15,571 bases of DNA from Gammaproteobacteria bacterium (lineage in GTDB: Bacteria; Pseudomonadota; Gammaproteobacteria; Enterobacterales; Alteromonadaceae), in the NCBI GenBank assembly GCA_023481025.1, contig JAMCWV010000091.1, forward strand, positions 1 through 15,571. The letters run 5' to 3'. This document shows, piece after piece, positions 1 through 8,222 of this stretch. Positions within the stretch are counted from its first letter, which is position 1, and the number at the start of each line of letters is the position of its first letter. A program made the translations under genes and the position numbers. The notes under the pieces are model-generated. The model ran no database searches. It was not told where the DNA came from and worked only from the letters and a program-made list of their open reading frames with translations.

Positions 1-541
1 ACGAAATGTTGACGGTGACATAACTTGCCAACGGATAAACTCGCTCCAAGCAATAGAGATAATCAAGATGGCCATCTTCTTCGGCAGTATCCTTGTTCTT
101 ACCGATATTGATCCCAAGAATCCCACGAAAGCCATCAGGGCGTTGTTGCTCAACACGCACCCGCTCAACCAGTGCATCGACGCCTTGGTTATTAAAACCC
201 ATGCGATTGATTAACGCCTGTTGCTCTGGCAAGCGGAACATCCGTGGCTTCGGGTTACCACTTTGCGGACGCGGCGTCACCGTACCGATCTCGATAAAAC
301 CAAATCCAATTGCCGCTAACGCATTGACGCAACGTCCGTCTTTATCAAGACCTGCGGCTAATCCCACGGGGTTCGGAAATCGTAACCCAAGCAATTCAAC
401 CGGCTTCTCCGGCAGTTTTTGTGCGATCAAACAGCGTAAGGGCCCATGATTAAGCTTGCTGAGTTGTCTTAACGTAAAGTCATGTGACCACTCAGCATCC
501 TTGCTGAATAACGCTTTGCGGACAATTGGATAAAAGTTCAA
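1..541 (-). CDS. pyrD: Dihydroorotate dehydrogenase (quinone), class 2, partial
   Basis: FMN enzyme that oxidises dihydroorotate to orotate with quinone as acceptor, the fourth step of pyrimidine synthesis, at the inner face of the cytoplasmic membrane. The 180 visible residues are the N-terminal half of a protein usually about 336 aa long; the rest lies beyond position 1. The start region ([12 protein letters not shown]) matches the membrane-associating N-terminal helix of E. coli Pyr[11 protein letters not shown] (residues 61-70, with K67 near the substrate lysine of the family), [10 protein letters not shown] (84-93), NRMGFNNQG (112-120, orotate contact) and [10 protein letters not shown] (143-152, FMN contact) follow in order. 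No ATG is available. TTG at 541 is chosen because it aligns with the E. coli start and has GGAAGGG 10 nt upstream; TTG at 547 (two codons earlier) is possible. An in-frame TGA at 550-548 rules out a longer form. The gap to the GDH stop is 18 nt, so the two are probably cotranscribed. Confidence 0.95.
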   Translation of the reverse strand, partial: MNFYPIVRKALFSKDAEWSHDFTLRQLSKLNHGPLRCLIAQKLPEKPVELLGLRFPNPVGLAAGLDKDGRCVNALAAIGFGFIEIGTVTPRPQSGNPKPRMFRLPEQQALINRMGFNNQGVDALVERVRVEQQRPDGFRGILGINIGKNKDTAEEDGHLDYLYCLERVYPLASYVTVNIS

Positions 542-551
542 TGTCAATCAA

Positions 552-558
552 CCCTTCC
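552..558 (-). promoter_or_regulatory. Shine-Dalgarno of pyrD
   Basis: Read on the minus strand this is GGAAGGG. It lies between the GDH stop codon (562-560) and the two candidate TTG starts of pyrD. It sits 10 nt from TTG 541 and 4 nt from TTG 547, so it supports a TTG start but does not decide which one. Confidence 0.6.
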
Positions 559-559
559 G

Positions 560-3500
560 TTATGCACCTAAACTAGACTTCTGACCTAACAAGGTTAGCT
601 CGCGCAATGCCACTGAGAACTTAGCAAATTCATGGCTCTTCGTTGTTTTGAAATCAGCCAAAGTTGACTTCCAACGATCAACAGAACTTGCGTTGTTCTC
701 TAACCATAGCGCTAAAATTTCGTCAGTCTGCTTTTTGCCTTCCGCATACTTTAAGACTGAGCCCGTGAGTAACCGCTGTTGCCAATCAAGCTCCTCGCGG
801 AACGCTGCACGTGCTAGTGCTTGCCAATGATTCGCCACCGGTTGTTTGTTCACTTGATCAAGGAACCAATGAATTTGAATCTCAGCACCTAAACGGAAAT
901 AGGTTTCTGCTACCATCGAGATCTTTTGCCCTGTCTCGGCAGCAACCTCCGCAATGTCCATCGCTGAGAACACAGTGCTCAGCACACCCACGCGTTGGGC
1001 TAATTTTGCTGGAACACCCTGCTCTACAAGTTCGTCAATACGCGCTACGATGACTTTGCGCTCTGATTCATTCATGTAATCAAGAGCATTTTTGTTCAAG
1101 TCATCAAATGACTTCTTATAGAAATCGATGTGTTCTTGAATTGAGGTAAATGCCGGATTGCGGTGGCGCAAGAACCAGCGTGTCGCGCGACGAACCATAC
1201 GACGAACTTGGAATAACACTTGATTCTGTACATTCGCTGGAATCTTGTTATTCAGTTTCTCAATTTCAGCCCAAATCCAACGACTATCGAAAACTTCACG
1301 GGCAATAATGTAAGCAGCTGCAATTTCAGCAACCGTCGCACCCGTTGCTTCCTGTTTACGGTAGATAAAGTTCGGGCCCATGTCATTGACAATATTATTC
1401 GCCAATTTGGTAGCAATAATCTGGCCCTTCAACGGGTGATCATTCATCGCTTCAGCGAACTGCTCTTGCAGTTTCGGTGGGAACGCGGCGACTAGCTCTT
1501 TAGCATGGAAAGGATCTTGAGTGATTTCTTCCGTCACTAACTCTTCTTTTAAAACCATTTTGCCGTACGCATTCAAAACAGCCAGCTCTGGGCGAGTTAA
1601 GCCTTTGCCCGCAGCGGTGCGCTCCGCTAGTTCGTCATCATCTGGCAAGTACTCCAGTGCACGATCTAACAAACCTTCTTTTTCAAGATGATGGATAAAG
1701 CGCTGCATTTCTTTAATTTGATCTGCACCACGCAATAACGTTACGGAAATCGACTGAGTCTGACGGTTACAGTCATGCAGTACAATGCGCGAGACGTCAT
1801 CGGTCATGTCATACAACAACTGGTCACGCTGCGGTTTGGTTAATTCACCTGCGGTCACCAAGCCGTTCAACAAGATCTTGATATTGACTTCGTTGTCCGA
1901 ACAGTCAACACCACCGACGTTGTCGACGAAGTCGGTGTTAATGCGGCCACCGCGCATCGCGTATTCTATACGACCTAACTGTGTGAAGCCTAAGTTACCG
2001 CCCTCACCGACAATTTTACAGCGTAAATCTTTGCCGTTAATGCGCAAGACATCGTTGGCACGGTCGCCGACTTCCGCATCGGTTTCTTTACTGCCCTTCA
2101 CATAGGTCCCGATACCACCGTTCCAAACTAAATCGACCTCAGACATGAGCAAGGCACGAATAAGTTCAGTTGGTGTCATGGTGCGTTTTTGTGTGCCGAG
2201 CAAACGCTTCATTTGCGTCGTCAATTCAATTGATTTTGCACTACGCAGGAAGATACCACCGCCTTCGCTAATGAGCTTGCGGTCGTAATCATCCCAACTT
2301 GAACGTGGCAAATTGAACAGGCGCTCACGCTCTTTATACGAGCTTGCGGCATCAGGGTCTGGATCAATGAAGATATGCATGTGGTTAAAGGCACCGACCA
2401 GCTTGGTATGTTTCGACAAGAGCATACCGTTGCCGAACACATCACCGGCCATGTCGCCGATACCGACGGCGGTAAAGTCAGTCGTTTGACAATCAATGCC
2501 CATTTCACGGAAATGACGTTTAACTGACTCCCAGCCACCACGTGCCGTAATACCCATTTTCTTATGGTCATAACCGACTGAGCCACCTGATGCGAATGCA
2601 TCGCCAAGCCAGTGGTTGTATTCAGCAGAAATACCGTTGGCAATATCCGAAAACGTAGCGGTTCCTTTATCCGCCGCAACCACCAAATACGGGTCATCAT
2701 CGTCATGACGTACGACATTTTCCGGATAAACAATTTCGCCTTCGATGATATTGTCGGTAATGTCGAGCAAAGCACGAATAAATGTGCGATAACACGCCTT
2801 TCCTTCTTCCAGCATGGCGTCTCGTTCTTCTGGCAGTTGCTTACAGACAAAACCACCTTTCGCACCAACCGGAACAATCACCGTGTTCTTGACTTGCTGC
2901 GCTTTGACCAGCCCTAGCACTTCAGTACGGAAGTCTTCCCGTCGGTCAGACCAACGCAAGCCGCCGCGAGCGACTTTACCGCCACGCAAATGAATACCTT
3001 CGACGCGTGGTGAGTAGACAAAGATTTCATACTTAGGCAGTGGTAACGGCATTTCAGAGATAAGTTCGGGTAAGAACTTAATCGACACATAAGGCTTCTC
3101 GTTACCCTCCGCATCAACTTGGAAGAAGTTCGTGCGTAGGGCTGCTTGAATCAGGTCGAGGTAGCGACAAATAATCCGATCGTCATCAAGGCTCGCGACT
3201 TTCTCGAGCTCGCCTTGGATCTTGGATACTAGCGTCTCAACTTTCTTATTCACATTTTTCACACCCGGCTCAAAGCGGATGTAGAATAATTTCACTAACA
3301 AGGCGGCGATGTTTGGATACCGAGTAAACGTACTTTCGATATAACTTTGGCTAAACGTCACACCAATCTGACGCATGTATTTTGCAAACATACGTAAAAT
3401 AACAACGTGGCGCCCTTCCATTCCAGCACCAAGAATCAGACGGTTGAATCCGTCGTCTTCATAATTTCCGGCCCACACTTTTGCAAACGCATTTTGGAAA

Positions 3501-5404
3501 GCGTCGCGACTTTGTTCGAGGTCAAGCTTACCTGCAGTGTGTAGCATGAAGAAGTCGAGTACCCAAAAGACATGGCCGTCATTGGTTTTAATCTGGTACG
3601 GACTTTCGTTGATAATGCGCAGGCCAAAGTTCTCCAGCATGGGCAAAACATCCGACAAGTGAATCGGCTCATCGCGGTGGAACAGCTTCAACTTCACTCG
3701 ATTCGAGTCATCTTGAACTTCTTGCGCACGATAAAACAGCATACCTAAACGGTGGTCATCGTCGAGTGCTTCAAGCTGTTCGATATCAGCGAGTGCTACT
3801 GAAGGTAAAACATCTTCTTTGTAGGCACGCGGGAAACCCGCAGCGTAACGCTTCATCAAATCACGAGCACTACCTTCACCTTTTGCCGTCACTAGCAAGC
3901 GTTCTAAATTATCTTCCCAGCTGCGCGATGCTTCCATTAGATTCTCTTCCAATTCTTTAATGTTAATTTCTTGGCCACTGTCTTGTACACGAATCGTATA
4001 TTGTGTCCGCGCCAGAGCTGATTCAGAGAAATAGGTCGTAAAATCGACGTCTTCACTGCTGCCCAAGGTTTTCGCTAATATATTTTGAGTACGCACCCGC
4101 AGCAAGGTGTTGTAACGTTCCTTGGGAACATAAACCATTGCGGTAATGAAACGACCAAAAATATCACGACGTAAAAAGACGCGAGTAATATCACGCTCCT
4201 GGATTTGCAACACACCGAGCGCGGTCTTTAATAAATCTTCTTCGCTACTTTGGACAATTTCGTCGCGCGGATAGGTTTGCATGATATTGAGTAACGCTTT
4301 ACTAGCGTGCGTGCCTTTCGCATAACGAGACTTTTCGAGTACCGATTTCACTTTGTCACTGACTAAGGGAATGTCCATGACACTGTCGTTATAGAATGTA
4401 GCTGCATACAGGCCAATAAAGCGATCTTCGCCGATGACACGCCCTTGCTCATCGAAACGCTTAATGCCAATGTAATCATTGTGCGCTGGACGGTGCACCC
4501 GTGAACGTGCATTGGTCTTCGTCAGCAATAAAACTTCATCGCTAGACAGCGCAGTCGCTCGAGCTAGTTTACTCATGTCACCAAGACGACGGGCTTTATT
4601 TTCTTTCGAGTTTTTCAGCAAGCCCAAGCTTGAATCCGAGTCCTGCACGATCTCATAGTCACCCTCGATCGCGTTCACGCTATAACTGCGGTAGCCCATT
4701 AAGGTAAAATTATCGTCGGCAAGCCAAGCTAAAAAGCGTTTCGCTTGTTCGAGCTTCTCCGGAGCGCCTGGGAAATTCCGCGCGTCCATTGTTTCAGCGA
4801 TATCTTTTAACTTTGCTCGCATCGGCTTCCAGTCGCTGACCGCTAGCGCAACTTCGTTCATTACCGAGGCTAATTCTGTTTTCAGCGCTTTTAACTCAGC
4901 AGCGTCATTTTGGCGATCCACTTCAACTAAGAATACGGTATCGGTTTGTGCTGCTTCGTCAGTTTGGCCTGCTGGTAAAATTTCGGTAATTTTACCTTCG
5001 GCATCACGACGATGAACAAGTGGTGAATGTAAAAGCAATTGCGAATTAATACACAGGCGGCTTAAGGCCATCCGCACCGAGTCCACCATAAACGGCATAT
5101 CGGTTTGAATAATCTCTATAATCGTGTGAGGAGACTCCCAGCCGTGTTTCGACACTTCTGGGTTATACACTTTAATGGTCGCTTTGGTGTTCGACTCATA
5201 GTCGTTAAAACTATGCCACAGACCGACGATAGCGCCATAGATATTACTATGGTCTCGTCCCGCCAAATCATCGCGGGACACGTTACGGTAGAGGCGTTGG
5301 GCAAATTCCTCCACCAAAGAAGCATTGGCTTTCGGGAAGCGTTGATGAATGGTCTCTGAAACTTTCTCGAGGATAACCGGGGGTTGACTGTTGACCGATG
5401 CCAT
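560..5404 (-). CDS. gdhB: NAD-specific glutamate dehydrogenase, large 180-kDa type (L-GDH)
   Basis: Oxidises glutamate to 2-oxoglutarate and ammonia with NAD+ in the cytoplasm, normally the catabolic direction. At 1614 aa it has the usual length of this family (about 1600-1650 aa, as in Pseudomonas, Caulobacter and Vibrio). The long N-terminal part, about residues 30-700, corresponds to the regulatory ACT-like and helical region. The catalytic core follows: PVGAKGGF (845-852) with a conserved lysine, DFTAVGIGDMAGDVFGNG (976-993) as the dinucleotide-binding turn, and GEGGNLGFTQLGRIEYAMRG (1133-1152). A helical C-terminal domain ends the protein. The ATG at 5404 is preferred to the upstream in-frame ATG at 5443. 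AAGGA lies 9 nt before it, and the extra 13 residues would be encoded by leader hairpin sequence. The gene sits between pepN and pyrD, the order also known in Vibrio and relatives. The symbol is the one used for this family in Pseudomonas; some annotations use gdh2. Confidence 0.96.
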   Translation of the reverse strand: MASVNSQPPVILEKVSETIHQRFPKANASLVEEFAQRLYRNVSRDDLAGRDHSNIYGAIVGLWHSFNDYESNTKATIKVYNPEVSKHGWESPHTIIEIIQTDMPFMVDSVRMALSRLCINSQLLLHSPLVHRRDAEGKITEILPAGQTDEAAQTDTVFLVEVDRQNDAAELKALKTELASVMNEVALAVSDWKPMRAKLKDIAETMDARNFPGAPEKLEQAKRFLAWLADDNFTLMGYRSYSVNAIEGDYEIVQDSDSSLGLLKNSKENKARRLGDMSKLARATALSSDEVLLLTKTNARSRVHRPAHNDYIGIKRFDEQGRVIGEDRFIGLYAATFYNDSVMDIPLVSDKVKSVLEKSRYAKGTHASKALLNIMQTYPRDEIVQSSEEDLLKTALGVLQIQERDITRVFLRRDIFGRFITAMVYVPKERYNTLLRVRTQNILAKTLGSSEDVDFTTYFSESALARTQYTIRVQDSGQEINIKELEENLMEASRSWEDNLERLLVTAKGEGSARDLMKRYAAGFPRAYKEDVLPSVALADIEQLEALDDDHRLGMLFYRAQEVQDDSNRVKLKLFHRDEPIHLSDVLPMLENFGLRIINESPYQIKTNDGHVFWVLDFFMLHTAGKLDLEQSRDAFQNAFAKVWAGNYEDDGFNRLILGAGMEGRHVVILRMFAKYMRQIGVTFSQSYIESTFTRYPNIAALLVKLFYIRFEPGVKNVNKKVETLVSKIQGELEKVASLDDDRIICRYLDLIQAALRTNFFQVDAEGNEKPYVSIKFLPELISEMPLPLPKYEIFVYSPRVEGIHLRGGKVARGGLRWSDRREDFRTEVLGLVKAQQVKNTVIVPVGAKGGFVCKQLPEERDAMLEEGKACYRTFIRALLDITDNIIEGEIVYPENVVRHDDDDPYLVVAADKGTATFSDIANGISAEYNHWLGDAFASGGSVGYDHKKMGITARGGWESVKRHFREMGIDCQTTDFTAVGIGDMAGDVFGNGMLLSKHTKLVGAFNHMHIFIDPDPDAASSYKERERLFNLPRSSWDDYDRKLISEGGGIFLRSAKSIELTTQMKRLLGTQKRTMTPTELIRALLMSEVDLVWNGGIGTYVKGSKETDAEVGDRANDVLRINGKDLRCKIVGEGGNLGFTQLGRIEYAMRGGRINTDFVDNVGGVDCSDNEVNIKILLNGLVTAGELTKPQRDQLLYDMTDDVSRIVLHDCNRQTQSISVTLLRGADQIKEMQRFIHHLEKEGLLDRALEYLPDDDELAERTAAGKGLTRPELAVLNAYGKMVLKEELVTEEITQDPFHAKELVAAFPPKLQEQFAEAMNDHPLKGQIIATKLANNIVNDMGPNFIYRKQEATGATVAEIAAAYIIAREVFDSRWIWAEIEKLNNKIPANVQNQVLFQVRRMVRRATRWFLRHRNPAFTSIQEHIDFYKKSFDDLNKNALDYMNESERKVIVARIDELVEQGVPAKLAQRVGVLSTVFSAMDIAEVAAETGQKISMVAETYFRLGAEIQIHWFLDQVNKQPVANHWQALARAAFREELDWQQRLLTGSVLKYAEGKKQTDEILALWLENNASSVDRWKSTLADFKTTKSHEFAKFSVALRELTLLGQKSSLGA

Positions 5405-5413
5405 GATGATTAA

Positions 5414-5418
5414 TCCTT
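5414..5418 (-). promoter_or_regulatory. Shine-Dalgarno deciding the GDH start
   Basis: AAGGA on the minus strand, 9 nt before ATG 5404. No comparable site is seen before the alternative ATG at 5443, so this site fixes the shorter start. Confidence 0.7.
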
Positions 5419-5427
5419 GTCTGAGGC

Positions 5428-5463
5428 AAAAAAGTTGTGGCATGACAACCGCCGCCGGGCGGT
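5428..5463 (-). promoter_or_regulatory. Overlapping leader hairpins upstream of GDH, possible attenuator
   Basis: In the 129-nt pepN-GDH gap, two inverted repeats lie in the transcribed direction. The first pairs ACCGCC with GGCGGT around a 4-nt loop (5463-5448). The second pairs GTTGT with ACAAC around a 6-nt loop (5449-5434) and is followed at once by six T residues (5433-5428), the layout of a weak intrinsic terminator. The repeats share positions 5448-5449, so the full stems cannot form together. The repeats are seen directly; a regulatory role is inference. The terminator-like stem is short and AT-rich, so it may only partly reduce readthrough from pepN. Confidence 0.4.
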
Positions 5464-5533
5464 AGTTTAATAGCTCACATATTGTCGGCCTTTAAGAGAG
5501 GAAAATCAACGTATTCCGGGCTGGTGCGATGAG

Positions 5534-8149
5534 TTAATTTTCGCTTAACGTTTGGTTAACTTTTTCATATAAATCAGGCGCTAAATTGTCCAGTTGGCTT
5601 AACGAAACTAACTCCGTTTTGAGTAGTTGTTGTTGCTTAGTAGGGAGCTTGCGCCATTTAAGTAGCGGCGACAACAACCGCGACGCAACTTGCGGGTTGC
5701 TACTATTCAATCGCCGAATCGCAGCAATAACAAAACGATAACCCTCGCCATCTTCAGCATGGAGTTGACCGAGATTATGGGTAAACGAGGCTAATAGCGC
5801 GTAAATCCGGTTCGGGTTACGCCAGTTAAAGTAAGCTGATTCTACTAAACTCGCGATTTTCTCGACCGTTCCATACTGAGGGCTCGTTGCTTGTACCGCC
5901 AACCATTTATCCATGACTAAAACGTCATGTGACCATCGATTTGCAAACTGGTTTAAGAAAGACGTCGTTAAACGATGGTTTGCATGAACAGCAGCTTGCA
6001 ACGCACCGAACTGCAAGGTCATTGATGAATCAATATTAAAATACTGCTCGAGCACTTGCTCAATATCCTCATCCGGCAATAAGGCTAATAGGCTCATGGC
6101 AGTATTGGTTAACATCCGTCGTGCAATCGCTGTAGACGATAACGCGCTCGTCTCATCCTTGTTTAGCTTGGTAACTTGCAATAACTCTGAGCGCAAAGAT
6201 TGGGCTAAAGCTAACCGCAACTCATTGACAACGCGGCATATCGCGCGTACCGGAATGACCTGAAAGTCTTGGCTTACCGCTTCCTCGCTCGGGACTTGCA
6301 GAAGTAATGCGGTGAGTGCAGGATCCGCCGAACGGTTGCCTAACTCTTCGCCCAATACGTCAATTAAATTCTGCGGAACATCTACCGGCTCATCATCGCG
6401 AATGGCTTGGTGCAAGCGTTGCAGGTAAAACTGTTGCACTGCGTCCCAGCGCAAGAACGCGTCAGAACCGCCGGCAATGAGAGCAAGCAGTTCTGCTTCG
6501 CTACGAGCCATACGCAAACGCACGGGTGCGGAAAAATCGGCCAAGAGACCAGCGATAGGACGCTCTTTTACACCTTCAAAAACAAAATGTTGTTGGCCTT
6601 CACGTAGCTCCAGAACACTCACTGTTTGTCCTTCGTTATCACTGATTGGCAATGGCTTACCGAGAGAATTGACAAACTCAACACGAACCGGAATGTGCAT
6701 CGGCTGTTTATGCTCTTGGCCAATCGTTGCAGGTACGCTCTGACGCAAAGTTAGCGTGTAGCGTTGAGCTGCTTGATCATAAGCTTCACTCGCTTCAATT
6801 AAGGGCGTTCCTGCTTGGCTATACCATAAACGAAACTGTTGTAAGTCAACCTGATTGGCATCCTCCATTGCTGTGACAAAATCTTCACAGGTAACGGCTT
6901 GGCCATCATGACGTTGAATGTACAGTGCTATACCCGCTTGAAAACCGGTTTCACCGAGCAGGGTATGCAACATACGAATGACTTCCGCACCTTTGTTGTA
7001 AACTGTTACGGTGTAGAAGTTGTTCATTTCGACCACTCGGTCAGGGCGAATCGGATGCGCCATTGGGCCACTATCTTCGTCAAACTGATGCGTGCGCATA
7101 ATACGTGCATCTTGAATACGATTAACCGCGCGCATCCCAAGATCAGCACTAAATTCTTGGTCGCGGAACACGGTAAGTCCCTCTTTTAAGCTCAACTGGA
7201 ACCAGTCACGACAAGTAATACGATTTCCGGTCCAGTTATGGAAGTACTCGTGTCCGATGACAGACTCAACATTCAGAAAGTCTTGGTCGGTCGCTGTTTG
7301 TGCGTTGGCCAGCACATATTTGGAGTTAAAAATGTTTAACCCCTTATTTTCCATCGCGCCCATGTTAAAGAAATCGACCGCTACGATCATATAAATGTCG
7401 AGATCGTAAATGAGATTAAAGCGCTCTTCATCCCACTGCATCGCGCGCTTGAGCGCACCCATGGCATAATCGGCTTTATCGAGGTTGCCCTTATCGACGA
7501 AAAGCTGCAAGGTCACAACCCGTTCGTCACGCGTGATAAAACGATCCTCTAGTAAATCAAAATCGCCAGCGACCAGCGCGAAAAGATAGCTTGGTTTCGG
7601 ATGAGGGTCATGCCAAGTCACGCAATCCTGCCCATCGCATTGCTCACGCTTAACTAAATTACCATTCGATAACAGGTGCGGATAACGTCCCCGTTCGGCG
7701 ATAATTGTCGTGGTATAGACGGCCAACACATCCGGGCGATCGAGAAAATAGGTGATCCGGCGGAAACCTTCAGCTTCACACTGTGTACAAAAAGTACCCT
7801 CTGACAGATAAAGACCTTCAAGTGCGGTATTTGCGGAGGGATTGATCGTTGTGATGATGGTCAGCTGAAACTGTTCCGGCATCTCTCGCAGGGTCAAGCT
7901 TTTGCCATCAACGACAAAATCATTTGTGCCCAGCTCATGGTCATTGAGTAGGACTTTTTCTAATTTTAATTGCTCGCCATCTAAACGCAGCGTGTCCTCA
8001 TTGCCGAGGCGGCGAAGCACCATTGTATTGGTCACTTGCGTCGTTTCTGCTGCCAACTCAAAGGTTAAGTCAACGGTCTCAATCGCGAATGCTGGTGGCT
8101 GATAATCGGCGCGGAACTTAGCTTGCGGTTGAGTCGTGAGTTCGAGCAT
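5534..8149 (-). CDS. pepN: Aminopeptidase N, M1 family zinc metallopeptidase
   Basis: Removes N-terminal amino acids from peptides in the cytoplasm, finishing protein and peptide turnover. The 871 aa match the usual length of bacterial PepN (E. coli about 870). The N-terminal beta domain covers about residues 1-190. The catalytic domain contains GAMEN (264-268), which binds the substrate N-terminus. The zinc site is HEYFH (300-304) plus E323 in LKEGLT, an exact HEXXH-X18-E arrangement offset by three residues from E. coli. The rest is the large helical C-terminal part of the family. ATG 8149 has AAAGG 8 nt upstream. The gene lies 60 nt after nhaC and 129 nt before GDH. Adjacency to GDH suggests amino-acid catabolism, which is inference. 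No frameshift or missing catalytic residue is seen. Confidence 0.98.
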   Translation of the reverse strand: MLELTTQPQAKFRADYQPPAFAIETVDLTFELAAETTQVTNTMVLRRLGNEDTLRLDGEQLKLEKVLLNDHELGTNDFVVDGKSLTLREMPEQFQLTIITTINPSANTALEGLYLSEGTFCTQCEAEGFRRITYFLDRPDVLAVYTTTIIAERGRYPHLLSNGNLVKREQCDGQDCVTWHDPHPKPSYLFALVAGDFDLLEDRFITRDERVVTLQLFVDKGNLDKADYAMGALKRAMQWDEERFNLIYDLDIYMIVAVDFFNMGAMENKGLNIFNSKYVLANAQTATDQDFLNVESVIGHEYFHNWTGNRITCRDWFQLSLKEGLTVFRDQEFSADLGMRAVNRIQDARIMRTHQFDEDSGPMAHPIRPDRVVEMNNFYTVTVYNKGAEVIRMLHTLLGETGFQAGIALYIQRHDGQAVTCEDFVTAMEDANQVDLQQFRLWYSQAGTPLIEASEAYDQAAQRYTLTLRQSVPATIGQEHKQPMHIPVRVEFVNSLGKPLPISDNEGQTVSVLELREGQQHFVFEGVKERPIAGLLADFSAPVRLRMARSEAELLALIAGGSDAFLRWDAVQQFYLQRLHQAIRDDEPVDVPQNLIDVLGEELGNRSADPALTALLLQVPSEEAVSQDFQVIPVRAICRVVNELRLALAQSLRSELLQVTKLNKDETSALSSTAIARRMLTNTAMSLLALLPDEDIEQVLEQYFNIDSSMTLQFGALQAAVHANHRLTTSFLNQFANRWSHDVLVMDKWLAVQATSPQYGTVEKIASLVESAYFNWRNPNRIYALLASFTHNLGQLHAEDGEGYRFVIAAIRRLNSSNPQVASRLLSPLLKWRKLPTKQQQLLKTELVSLSQLDNLAPDLYEKVNQTLSEN

Positions 8150-8198
8150 GAAGTTAACCTTTGATTGATTTAATCGGCAAATTTCCCAAGACGAGGCA

Positions 8199-8222
8199 AA
8201 CGGCAGCGCTTATGCTGCCGTT
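8199..8222 (-). terminator. Hairpin spanning the nhaC stop codon, possible terminator
   Basis: A perfect 9-bp inverted repeat (AACGGCAGC with GCTGCCGTT) encloses a 6-nt loop that contains the TAA stop of nhaC (8212-8210). It is GC-rich, but on the minus strand only about three T residues follow before GCC. If it terminates transcription it does so weakly or with help. It may instead protect the 3' end of the nhaC message. It separates nhaC from pepN. Confidence 0.5.

Noticed and set aside
93..449. 118-aa open frame antisense to pyrD
   Set aside because: The opposite strand encodes clear PyrD motifs throughout, and the antisense product is low-complexity Pro/Arg/Ser.
2221..2877. 218-aa open frame in another minus-strand frame within GDH
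   Set aside because: It overlaps the catalytic core of GDH, whose motifs are intact in the main frame. The product is a Cys/Val/Ser-rich frame-shadow without recognisable domains.
5405..5443. N-terminal extension of GDH starting at ATG 5443
   Set aside because: It adds 13 residues encoded by leader hairpin and T-run sequence, lacks a ribosome-binding site, and ATG 5404 has a good AAGGA.
5464..5533. Sigma70-like promoter for GDH (TTGATT, 17 nt, GACAAT)
   Set aside because: Both hexamers match at only about four of six positions, no better than expected in an AT-rich spacer, so it is not listed as a feature.
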